Origin: DATEKX01 sp963726785
GTDB lineage: Bacteria > Acidobacteriota > Blastocatellia > UBA7656
DNA: 64,000 nt
Direction of reading: 5' to 3'
Assembly (NCBI GenBank): GCA_963726785.1
Contig: CAVSDJ010000010.1
Coordinates: 1-64,000, forward strand
Shown here: piece by piece, positions 17,509-23,998 of the stretch
Layout: each line of letters begins with the position of its first letter
Numbering within the stretch: the first letter of the stretch is position 1
The notes under the pieces: model-generated
What the model was told of the DNA's origin: nothing
The model's input: the letters and a program-made list of their open reading frames with translations, nothing else
Database searches by the model: none
Program-made: the position numbers and the translations under genes

Positions 17509-18192
17509 ATGGACAAACCCGGCGCAAAACATATCAGAGTGCTGCTGGTGGATGATCACCAGATAGTTCGCACAGGCTTGCGCATGATAATCGAGAGCCA
17601 GCCTGAAATGGAAATGGTTGGCGAAGCGGGCAATCACGCTGAGGCGTTGGCGCTGGCCGCGAGTGAAAACCCGGACATCATTCTGCTCGACCTTGATCTG
17701 GGCGATTCCAGCGGCGCAGACATCATTGCCGATTTGTTGGCCGCAGCAAGCTCTGCGCGAATAATCATACTGACGGGCCTGCGCAGCCCGGAAGCTTACA
17801 AGAAAGCCGTTATGCTCGGCGCTATGGGCATAGTGGCTAAGGACAAAGCCGCCGATGTGCTGATAAACGCCATCAAGGTAGTACGCAGGGGGGAAGCTTG
17901 GCTCGACCCCGCGACAACGGCAAGCATACTCGGCGAAGTGTCGCGCGCGCCTAAAATCAAACCGATAGACCCGGAAGCCAAAAAGATTGCTTCGCTCACC
18001 AATCGAGAGAGAGAGGTCGTAGCTTTGATCGGCGAAGGCATCAAGAACAAAGAAATAGCCGACCGACTCTTTATCAGCGAAACGACAGTGCGCCATCACC
18101 TGACTTCCATCTTCGACAAGCTTGACGTTGATGACCGCGTAGAGCTTTTGATTTACGCATTCAAGCATAAACTCGCCGACCCGCCACGCTAA
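17509..18192 (+). CDS. NarL/FixJ-type response regulator with LuxR HTH
   Basis: A 227-residue two-component regulator. The receiver domain (residues 7-125) has the acidic pair in VDDHQIV, the phosphorylatable aspartate in PDIILLDLDLGDSSGAD, and lysine in GIVAKDKA. The C-terminal LuxR-type helix-turn-helix is LTNREREVVALIGEGIKNKE followed by IADRLFISETTVRHHL. No histidine kinase is adjacent, so it is an orphan. A perfect palindrome, GCACAATTGTGC, starts 19 bp after its stop and recurs at 19137, making it a candidate binding site. GAGGCG precedes the ATG. Confidence 0.92.
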   Translation: MDKPGAKHIRVLLVDDHQIVRTGLRMIIESQPEMEMVGEAGNHAEALALAASENPDIILLDLDLGDSSGADIIADLLAAASSARIIILTGLRSPEAYKKAVMLGAMGIVAKDKAADVLINAIKVVRRGEAWLDPATTASILGEVSRAPKIKPIDPEAKKIASLTNREREVVALIGEGIKNKEIADRLFISETTVRHHLTSIFDKLDVDDRVELLIYAFKHKLADPPR

Positions 18193-18210
18193 TCTTTTCG
18201 CGACCCCGTA

Positions 18211-18222
18211 GCACAATTGTGC
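18211..18222. promoter_or_regulatory. Palindrome GCACAATTGTGC, copy 1
   Basis: A perfect 12-bp palindrome inside GTAGCACAATTGTGCC, followed about 20 bp later by TAAAAAATAGGAGTC. The same pair of elements recurs at 19137-19220. This is the form expected of a dimeric regulator site. Confidence 0.45.
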
Positions 18223-18322
18223 CATTCAGCTCCGTAAAAAATAGGAGTCGAGTGTTGCCAAAATTAGGAGTAGCGAACGATGCGCGATACTTCGAGCCGT
18301 GTTTTAATTGCGAACGTGATGT

Positions 18323-18413
18323 GGCGCGTTTCAAAGGAGTGGATGATCCTCTCCAGGCTTCATCATAAGCTTATCGGGGATAAGCTCTATCCACGAGCGG
18401 ATTGAAACGCGCC
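18323..18413. ncRNA. Candidate structured RNA with three nested stems
   Basis: An outer 12-bp perfect stem (GGCGCGTTTCAA at 18323-18334 with 18402-18413), a 6-bp stem (GTGGAT at 18339-18344 with 18389-18394) and an 8-bp apical hairpin (AGCTTATC at 18368-18375 with 18379-18386) are coaxial or branched. TTTTCG follows the outer stem. The element lies upstream of the GlsB-type gene and could be a 5' regulatory RNA, a small RNA ending in a terminator, or a repeat. Strand and function are undetermined. Confidence 0.45.
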
Positions 18414-18567
18414 CTTTTCGATTCATTAACAAGATAGCTTGTATCGGCGCGGGATTGGAGTATGATTAGCCATCAAAACCTGCGACCACTAATCAACAAC
18501 GGGTAAAACGTTTTACCGATTTGAGAGGGGCCGCGCCGAAACAAATCCTGAAAGGAGATGGAAGACG

Positions 18568-18888
18568 ATGGTTCACATCATTGGCACATTGTTAGCTGGG
18601 ATTATCGGAGGGACGATGCACATTATCTGGCTGTTGATAATTGGGCTTGTCGTGGGCGCACTGGCACGTTTGATCCTGCCGGGTAAAGACCCCATGGGCC
18701 TTTTGGCTACGGCAGTGCTTGGCATAGCCGGGTCGTTCTTGGGCGGATTGCTGGGCCGCTTGATTCTAGGCGAAAAAGATGGGAATGAAGGTGCCATGCT
18801 GCGCCCCAGTTTCTTGTTCTCACTGTTGGGAGCGCTCCTTTTGCTTTGGCTATGGCGAAAGTTCGGCCCAAAGGCGGCGACGGCTTAG
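18568..18888 (+). CDS. GlsB/YeaQ/YmgE family membrane protein
   Basis: A small, very hydrophobic protein of 106 residues with three predicted membrane segments (IIWLLIIGLVVGALARLILP, LATAVLGIAGSFLGGLLG, SFLFSLLGALLLLWLW). The family is called transglycosylase-associated or stress-response membrane protein; its biochemical role is not settled. Two starts are plausible: 18568 with AAAGGAGATGG upstream, and 18616 with GGAGGG 4 nt upstream, which gives the usual family length of about 90 residues and the typical MxIIW beginning. I keep the longer form because of its better ribosome site spacing. Confidence 0.8.
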   Translation: MVHIIGTLLAGIIGGTMHIIWLLIIGLVVGALARLILPGKDPMGLLATAVLGIAGSFLGGLLGRLILGEKDGNEGAMLRPSFLFSLLGALLLLWLWRKFGPKAATA

Positions 18889-19136
18889 TAGCGCCTCTGA
18901 ATGCAAACTAATCCGAGCCACTGATTTTGCTGGTAGCAACTGTCAAACGGCTCGCATCATATCTTGCAGTTCTGGCCTGAAGTTGGGTACGTGCAGGGGG
19001 GGATCAATTAGCTTCGGGCCAGACCCCTTCCAAAAATACTTTCATATCTTTTTCGGCGCTGTCTCCACACATATTTTGCCGCGTCAGCGGCTCCTGAATG
19101 AATAAAATCACCGTTATGCCTTTCTCAATCGAAGTA

Positions 19137-19148
19137 GCACAATTGTGC
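19137..19148. promoter_or_regulatory. Palindrome GCACAATTGTGC, copy 2
   Basis: Identical to the palindrome at 18211 and also embedded in GTAGCACAATTGTGCC. Between it and the shared AAAAATAGGAGTC (19208-19220) lies an extra GC-rich hairpin (19168-19178 with 19194-19204), which looks like an insertion relative to copy 1. Confidence 0.45.
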
Positions 19149-19167
19149 CGGGGCGATAGGCTGACAC

Positions 19168-19455
19168 GGCCACGCGCGCTCAAAAAAAATGGTCGTGCGC
19201 GGCCATTAAAAATAGGAGTCCTGCACGATGCGCTTGATGCGGGCCTGTGGTCTAATGGCCTCGTTCGCAAGCGAGGTTTTTAGTCGGCGCAGGCGATGCG
19301 CGAATGACTTCTTCAAGTCACGCGCACGGCTGGGCCGAACAAAAGGTGCTCTAGCTCGGCAACTAGGATGGGGATGATGTCGGGCTGGCACGGGGACGCC
19401 GGAACTTAGGCGGCATGCTCACTCCGCCTGTTTCGGCTCCCCCTCTATGCGACAG
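19168..19455. other. Hairpin-rich intergenic region upstream of the 19470 gene
   Basis: This stretch between the GlsB-type gene and the next gene has several strong local stems: 19168-19178 with 19194-19204; a terminator-like hairpin followed by TTTTT at 19259-19282 (CCTCG … GCGAGG); and 19298-19302 plus 19305-19310 with 19315-19325. A GGCGG/CCGCC pairing near 19410-19430 is also possible. I could not match it to a known riboswitch. It may contain a small RNA ending at 19282 and a structured leader for the downstream gene. Confidence 0.4.
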
Positions 19456-19469
19456 GTGAGGAAGATAAA

Positions 19470-19925
19470 ATGATGATGCACGATTTCTCAAGTGAATGCG
19501 AAGATCAACAGGATGCCGTTAATAATGATAGCGGCAGGCTATCGCTTGATAACATAGTCAGAACCGACAGGCTGGTGATAAAGACTAACAACAGCGTCTA
19601 CAGATTCGTGTTTGCTGATCCGGCTTTGCGGCAGGGAACGCTTTCCGGCGGGGCCTTGAGCGATGCGCCGCGCAGCGCTATCCTGATTGGCTCGATTATG
19701 GAAGGCGCGGATGGCCGCGCGAGCGAAATTCCCGGACTCAAAGTCGGCGCGCGCGCAGTCTTTTATCTGGTCTCGCCAACCGGCATGGAGCGGCTGATTA
19801 CTTCTGTTGTCATCAATCTTACTCTCATTAAGGGCGACAAAAAGTTGCCGCCCGTGACGGAGTCTTCTGATCCGATGTTATTATCGCAGTGTTTGATGCT
19901 TGACCAACGAGCGCGGACGGTTTGA
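19470..19925 (+). CDS. Hypothetical protein
   Basis: A 151-residue soluble protein without signal peptide or membrane segment. Its core (RLVIKTNNSVYRFVFADPAL … GSIMEGADGRASEIPGLKVGARAVFYL) is beta-rich and I do not recognise the family. GTGAGGAAG precedes the tandem ATGATG start. A hairpin at 19949-19996 follows it and separates it from the receiver-HPt gene. Its position just upstream of the signalling operon may or may not be meaningful. Confidence 0.55.
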   Translation: MMMHDFSSECEDQQDAVNNDSGRLSLDNIVRTDRLVIKTNNSVYRFVFADPALRQGTLSGGALSDAPRSAILIGSIMEGADGRASEIPGLKVGARAVFYLVSPTGMERLITSVVINLTLIKGDKKLPPVTESSDPMLLSQCLMLDQRARTV

Positions 19926-19948
19926 TTTTGAAATCTTTGAGCAGGTGG

Positions 19949-19996
19949 CAATAGCCCGGACGATCAGCTTCACCCTTCCCTACAATCGGGCTATTG
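19949..19996. terminator. Hairpin between hypothetical gene and signalling operon
   Basis: A perfect 10-bp stem, CAATAGCCCG at 19949-19958 with CGGGCTATTG at 19987-19996, closes a 28-nt loop. It overlaps the first TATTGTTTACA element, so it could be a terminator for the 19470 gene or part of the operator region. Confidence 0.4.
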
Positions 19997-20014
19997 TTTA
20001 CAGTATTGTTTACA
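19992..20014. promoter_or_regulatory. Tandem TATTGTTTACA operator-like repeat
   Basis: TATTGTTTACA occurs at 19992-20002 and again at 20004-20014, a 12-bp period, about 80 bp upstream of the receiver-HPt gene. A third copy is at 20971-20981, upstream of the coiled-coil gene. Direct repeats with a period near one helical turn are typical of OmpR/PhoP-type regulator sites. Confidence 0.45.
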
Positions 20015-20091
20015 GTATTATCGTTTCTCTCCATTGCCAGCGGATGATGCGCGAGCAGTTCGTCATCCGTTGACGCTGTCTGGTGAATCTT

Positions 20092-20928
20092 ATGGCAAGA
20101 AGCGAATCCACGAACACGCCATCAAAATCGGCTCGCATACTGCTAGTAGAAGACAATGCGGTGAATCAAAAGATAGCGCTTCGTCAGCTTCAAAAACTCG
20201 GATACACTGTTGATGCCGCGACGAATGGATTGGAAGCGCTCGAAGCTCTTTCGAGAACTTCTTATGACGTAGTGCTGATGGACTGTCAGATGCCGGAAAT
20301 GGACGGCTACGAAGCGACGCGAGAGATTCGTCGGCGTGAAGGAGAGTCCCATCACACGACGATTATCGCAATGACTGACAATGCGGTTGAATGCAACCGC
20401 GAGCGATGCTTTCAGTCCGGCATGGACGATTACCTCAACAAGCCAGCCCGCCAGGAAGACCTCGCAGCATTATTGGAACACTGGACTTCCGAAACGTCAG
20501 CGAAAACGGATGCGGCGGCTGATGAATATGCGCCGTCCAGAGTAATAGACCGCGATGTGATAGACCGTCTTCGCAAGCTGACAAAAGGGACCTATCCTGA
20601 CTTTCTGCCGGAAATGATTGACCTGTTCATCAAAGATTCGCCCGCGAGCATTAATAAGATGAAAGAAGCGCTCTGGCACGGCAATACGGACGCGCTTGCG
20701 CAAGCGGCCCACTCGCTTAAAGGCAGCAGCGGTCAGGTCGGCGCGCGGCGAATGCATGCTTTGTGTGACATCATCGAAGAACGCAGTCGCGCAGGCTCTA
20801 TGCGCGGCGCGACCGCGCTGCTTTTGACGCTTGAAGAAGAATTCGGTCGCGTCTGCCTCGCGCTCGAAGCGGAAAAGAAACCCGCGAATCAGGAATCATT
20901 CCCAGATCAAATTAATCCTGCTAATTAA
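20092..20928 (+). CDS. Receiver-HPt phosphorelay protein
   Basis: A 278-residue cytoplasmic protein with a receiver domain (RILLVEDNAVNQKIALRQLQ, phospho-acceptor about D64 in VLMDCQMPEMDGYE, lysine in DYLNKPARQ). An HPt domain (phosphorylatable His near residue 207 in AAHSLKGSSGQVG) follows. There is no DNA-binding output, so it acts as a relay between a kinase and another protein. It resembles the receiver plus HPt end of the hybrid kinase at 23998 closely, including the tail ALEAEKK, and probably arose from it by duplication. One oddity is AMTDNAV where AMTANAM-like is usual. A GTG start at 20083 is an alternative. Confidence 0.88.
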   Translation: MARSESTNTPSKSARILLVEDNAVNQKIALRQLQKLGYTVDAATNGLEALEALSRTSYDVVLMDCQMPEMDGYEATREIRRREGESHHTTIIAMTDNAVECNRERCFQSGMDDYLNKPARQEDLAALLEHWTSETSAKTDAAADEYAPSRVIDRDVIDRLRKLTKGTYPDFLPEMIDLFIKDSPASINKMKEALWHGNTDALAQAAHSLKGSSGQVGARRMHALCDIIEERSRAGSMRGATALLLTLEEEFGRVCLALEAEKKPANQESFPDQINPAN

Positions 20929-20970
20929 TGGCCCTATTCGACTCGCTTTCCTTCGCCGACAAGCATCAGA

Positions 20971-20981
20971 TATTGTTTACA
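20971..20981. promoter_or_regulatory. Third TATTGTTTACA element
   Basis: An 11-bp match to the tandem sites at 19992-20014, placed in the gap before the coiled-coil gene. It suggests a second promoter within the signalling locus under the same control. Confidence 0.35.
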
Positions 20982-21049
20982 AGGTGTGATATACTTGGGC
21001 TGCCTCGCAGTTGGGACTTCCCATCAAGCCCATCCTCGGAGATGGATTT

Positions 21050-21145
21050 ATGCTTGGTGAAAAGCAAATCAAAGCGACAGTATTGAAGAAGTCCAAATCG
21101 AACAAGCGGTCGAATAAAGCAGCAAACAGAATGATTCTAAAATAA
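21050..21145 (+). CDS. Possible 31-residue basic leader peptide
   Basis: An ATG at 21050 with TCGGAGATG upstream opens a 31-codon frame (MLGEKQIKATVLKKSKSNKR onward) that is strikingly rich in Lys, Asn and Ser and ends TAA at 21145. The ribosome site of the next gene (AAGGAG) lies immediately after the stop. It could be a true small protein or a translated leader. Composition alone cannot prove coding. Confidence 0.35.
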   Translation: MLGEKQIKATVLKKSKSNKRSNKAANRMILK

Positions 21146-21162
21146 GGAGTAGACCTAAAAAT

Positions 21163-21744
21163 ATGGCTGAAGAAAGAAAAGCACTTAATGACGGCGCGGG
21201 CGCTGAGATGGCAGGCGCAGGAAGCCTGGACAAAGTCAGAGACATCCTCTTTGGCGCTCAGTCGCGCGAGTATGAAAAACGTATCATGCGCCTGGAAGAA
21301 CGAATCGCTAGAGAGTCGTCCGACCTGAGGGGCGAAATAAAGATGCGCTTCGATTCGCTTGAGGCTTACATCAAAGGCGAAATCGAATCTCTAACTGACC
21401 GCTGGAAAACGGAGCAGGGCGAACGAACAGACTCTGTAAAAGACCTGTCGCGCGGGCTTAGTGATTTGACGGCGACAGTAGAGAAGAAGACCGGTCAACT
21501 CGATGAGAAAGTTATAAAGACGCAACGCGAGCTTCGCGACCAGATACTCGACCAGTCGAAGAGTCTCAGCAGCGATATACGTCAAAAATATGAAGAGCTT
21601 TCAGCCGCGCTCGACCGCGAAGCGCGCGAGCTTCGCAACGACAAGACTGATCGCTCTGGGCTTGCAGACATGTTCACAGAGCTTGCGATGCGCCTAAACA
21701 ACGAATTCAAACTTCCGAGCGCGGAGGATCTGGGCAATGGCTGA
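21163..21744 (+). CDS. Coiled-coil protein of the GTPase/OmpA operon
   Basis: A 193-residue acidic, highly charged cytoplasmic protein without signal or membrane segment. Residues about 20-170 are almost entirely heptad-like (KRIMRLEERIARESSDLRGE, ATVEKKTGQLDEKVIKTQRE), predicting a long coiled coil. I know no assigned function. Its stop overlaps the OmpA-domain gene by 8 bp (21737-21744), so the two are translationally coupled and likely partners. It may link the cytoplasmic part of the OmpA protein to the GTPase or kinase. AAGGAG lies about 13 nt upstream of the ATG. Confidence 0.75.
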   Translation: MAEERKALNDGAGAEMAGAGSLDKVRDILFGAQSREYEKRIMRLEERIARESSDLRGEIKMRFDSLEAYIKGEIESLTDRWKTEQGERTDSVKDLSRGLSDLTATVEKKTGQLDEKVIKTQRELRDQILDQSKSLSSDIRQKYEELSAALDREARELRNDKTDRSGLADMFTELAMRLNNEFKLPSAEDLGNG

Positions 21745-23473
21745 AATGATCAGGGAAGGCGGTGCTGACGAAGCCGAGGACGAAGGTTACGCGAATGAGC
21801 AGAAAGACCTGTCCGAGCTTCGCAGTCTGCTTTTCTCTGAAGAACAGGCCCAGTTAAACAAACTGCAACGACGGCTTGACGACCCGAAGCTCCACGCCGA
21901 GGATGTCAGTCGCGTGCTGCCCGACGCAATCGCGCTTCGCACGGCGCGCGATAAGCGCTTTGCAAAGGCGCTTATGCCTACCATCGAAGAAGGCATCACG
22001 AGTTCTGTCAGAAAAAACCCCGAGACTTTAGCAAACGCCATCTTCCCCGTCATCGGCCCGGCCATCCGAAAGACCATCGCTCAAATCCTCAGCCAGATGG
22101 TTCAATCGCTCAATCAAACCCTTGAACACAGCCTTTCGATCAAGGGTTTGAAGTGGAGAATAGAAGGGATCAGAACAGGCAGGCCGTTTGCCGAAGTCGT
22201 GCTAAGTCACACGCTGCTCTACAGCGTCGAGCAGGTCTTTCTCATACACAAAAGCACTGGGCTGTTGCTTCAACACGTGGCGCGACCGTCCGTAACAACT
22301 CAAGATGCCGACCTCGTATCGGGCATGCTCACGGCGATTCAGGATTTCGTTCGCGATTCACTGGGCGCGCAAAAAGGCGACGAGCTTCAATCGTTGCAGG
22401 TCGGAGAACTGACGGTATGGATAGAGCAGGGGGCGCAGGCTGTGATTGCGGCGGTCATTCGCGGCAATGCGCCCGTCGAGCTTCGCGCGACTTTGCAGGA
22501 CGCGCTCGACCAGATTCACCGAAGGCAATGGGACGCGCTCGATTCTTTTGAAGGGGACGATGCGCCGTTTGAAGCGAGCCGCGACGATCTTGAAAGCTGC
22601 CTCCAGATGCAATTGGAGACGAAGCAGAAGAAATCTTCGCCGCTGCTTTGGGTTGCGCTCGCGATGGTCGTGTTGGCGCTCGGCGTGTGGTTGTTCTTTT
22701 CGATTCGTGATCGCAGCCGCTGGAATAATTATGTGAATGCGCTCAAATCAGAGCCGGGGCTAGTCGTGGTCTCCGAAGAAAAGCGCGGCGGAAAATATTT
22801 CATCACCGGCTTGCGCGACCCGATGGCGATTGAGCCTTCGACAAAATTTGAAGCAACGAATATCGCTCCTGAAAACGTCATAAGCCGTTGGGAACCTTAT
22901 CAGTCCGCTCATCCCGAATTCGCATTGGCAAGGGCAAAGGGCTTGCTCCAGCCGCCTGAAACGGTCAAGCTCAGAATCGAAGATTCTGCGCTTATTGCCG
23001 AAGGCATCGCATCACATGCCTGGATTACGGAAGCTCGCAGGCTTGCGCAGATGGTTGCTGGCATCACGGCTTTTCGTGAAGAGAAACTTGTTGACGCAGA
23101 TGGAGCAGTCCACCGAATCGAGTCGCTCAGTCAGCAGATTGAACGAAGCGCCATCGTGTTTGATGCGGGCAGCGCGGAGCTATCGCCGGATCAAGATGAT
23201 GCTCTTCGCAAAATCGCGTCTGACATTCAAGCGCTCGGCAATCTGTCGCAGGAAATCGGCAAAGCCGTCCGCGTAGAGATTTCAGGATACACGGATCAAT
23301 CGGGAACCGAAGAAGGGAATCAGCGGCTTCGCCAGCAGCGCGCTGAAACCATTCGCGCCGCTTTGATCGCAAGAGGCGTGAAGCCGGATGAAGTTGTTTC
23401 GACCGGCGCACAAGCACGCCGCACGATTGAGCGAAAGGTGTCTTTTAAGGTGACGACGATTGATGCCACGTGA
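21737..23473 (+). CDS. Inner-membrane OmpA-domain protein with large cytoplasmic region
   Basis: A 578-residue protein. Residues 1-300 are predicted cytoplasmic, with no signal peptide. One membrane helix follows (LLWVALAMVVLALGVWLFFS, about 304-325). The periplasmic part has a BON-like segment (about 411-456, VKLRIEDSALIAEGIASHAW) and a C-terminal OmpA peptidoglycan-binding domain (about 473-575, IVFDAGSAELSPDQ … ISGYTDQSG … RLRQQRAETIRAAL). Within the cytoplasmic half, residues about 155-265 follow an alpha-beta-beta-alpha-beta-beta-alpha pattern (VFLIHKSTGLLLQHV, VGELTVWIEQG) like roadblock/longin domains, the regulators of Ras-like GTPases. The adjacent gene encodes such a GTPase. The protein would tether a cytoplasmic signalling complex to the cell wall. 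Confidence 0.82.
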   Translation: MAEMIREGGADEAEDEGYANEQKDLSELRSLLFSEEQAQLNKLQRRLDDPKLHAEDVSRVLPDAIALRTARDKRFAKALMPTIEEGITSSVRKNPETLANAIFPVIGPAIRKTIAQILSQMVQSLNQTLEHSLSIKGLKWRIEGIRTGRPFAEVVLSHTLLYSVEQVFLIHKSTGLLLQHVARPSVTTQDADLVSGMLTAIQDFVRDSLGAQKGDELQSLQVGELTVWIEQGAQAVIAAVIRGNAPVELRATLQDALDQIHRRQWDALDSFEGDDAPFEASRDDLESCLQMQLETKQKKSSPLLWVALAMVVLALGVWLFFSIRDRSRWNNYVNALKSEPGLVVVSEEKRGGKYFITGLRDPMAIEPSTKFEATNIAPENVISRWEPYQSAHPEFALARAKGLLQPPETVKLRIEDSALIAEGIASHAWITEARRLAQMVAGITAFREEKLVDADGAVHRIESLSQQIERSAIVFDAGSAELSPDQDDALRKIASDIQALGNLSQEIGKAVRVEISGYTDQSGTEEGNQRLRQQRAETIRAALIARGVKPDEVVSTGAQARRTIERKVSFKVTTIDAT

Positions 23474-23500
23474 GCCAGCCAATAGAGAGGCGCTTCGGTA

Positions 23501-23998
23501 GTGATTTCAAAAAAAATTTGCATGATTGGGGCTTTCGCAGTTGGCAAGACGAGTCTCGTCGCCCGCTTCGTCAAAAGCATATTTTCCGAAAAGTACCTGA
23601 CGACGGTGGGCGTGAAGATTGATAAAAAGAGTTTGAGCGTCGGCGATCAAGAGATGACGCTCATATTGTGGGACCTTGCGGGAGAAGACGAGTTTATGCA
23701 GGTGCGCATGTCTTACCTGCGCGGCTCGGCGGGTTATTTTCTGGTCGCAGACGGCACGCGCCGCGCGACGCTCGATAAAGCGATTGAGCTTCAGCAGCGC
23801 TCGGAAAATGAAATAGGCAATGTGCCTTTCATCCTCTTGATAAACAAATCAGACCTGAAAGATGAATGGGAGATTCAAGATTCGGAAATTGCGGCGCTCA
23901 CCACGAAAGGCTGGGTCGTGCTTGAAACGAGCGCGATGACAGGCGTGAATGTTGAAGAAGCTTTTCAATCAATCGGCGAAAAGATGGTCAGTGGTTAA
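23501..23998 (+). CDS. Ras/Rab-like small GTPase
   Basis: A 165-residue single-domain GTPase of the Ras superfamily, cytoplasmic, with no lipidation motif. G1 is GAFAVGKTSL (residues 8-17), switch I threonine is in KYLTTVGVKI, G3 is WDLAGEDEF, G4 is NKSD and G5 is ETSA. The position equivalent to catalytic Ras Gln61 (after DxAG) is Glu, which suggests slow intrinsic hydrolysis or dependence on a GAP. The start is GTG at 23501 with AGAGAGG upstream. It lies 27 bp after the OmpA gene, and its TAA overlaps the kinase ATG (TAATG), so co-expression is strongly implied. Confidence 0.93.
   Translation: MISKKICMIGAFAVGKTSLVARFVKSIFSEKYLTTVGVKIDKKSLSVGDQEMTLILWDLAGEDEFMQVRMSYLRGSAGYFLVADGTRRATLDKAIELQQRSENEIGNVPFILLINKSDLKDEWEIQDSEIAALTTKGWVVLETSAMTGVNVEEAFQSIGEKMVSG

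Noticed and set aside
18580..18600. Sigma-54 promoter (TGGCAC-like) at the GlsB-type gene
   Set aside because: The -12 half reads TAGC instead of TTGC and the element lies inside or just before the coding region, leaving no room for a leader.
19220..19285. tRNA-like stretch (GTGGTCTAATGGCCTCGTTCGCAAGCGAGG)
   Set aside because: TTCG and paired arms are present, but no cloverleaf with acceptor, D and anticodon arms can be drawn; the hairpin plus T run reads better as a terminator.
19320..19460. Cyclic di-GMP or other riboswitch ahead of the 19470 gene
   Set aside because: I could not find the conserved GEMM core or the cores of cobalamin, SAM or TPP riboswitches. Only unassigned hairpins are visible.
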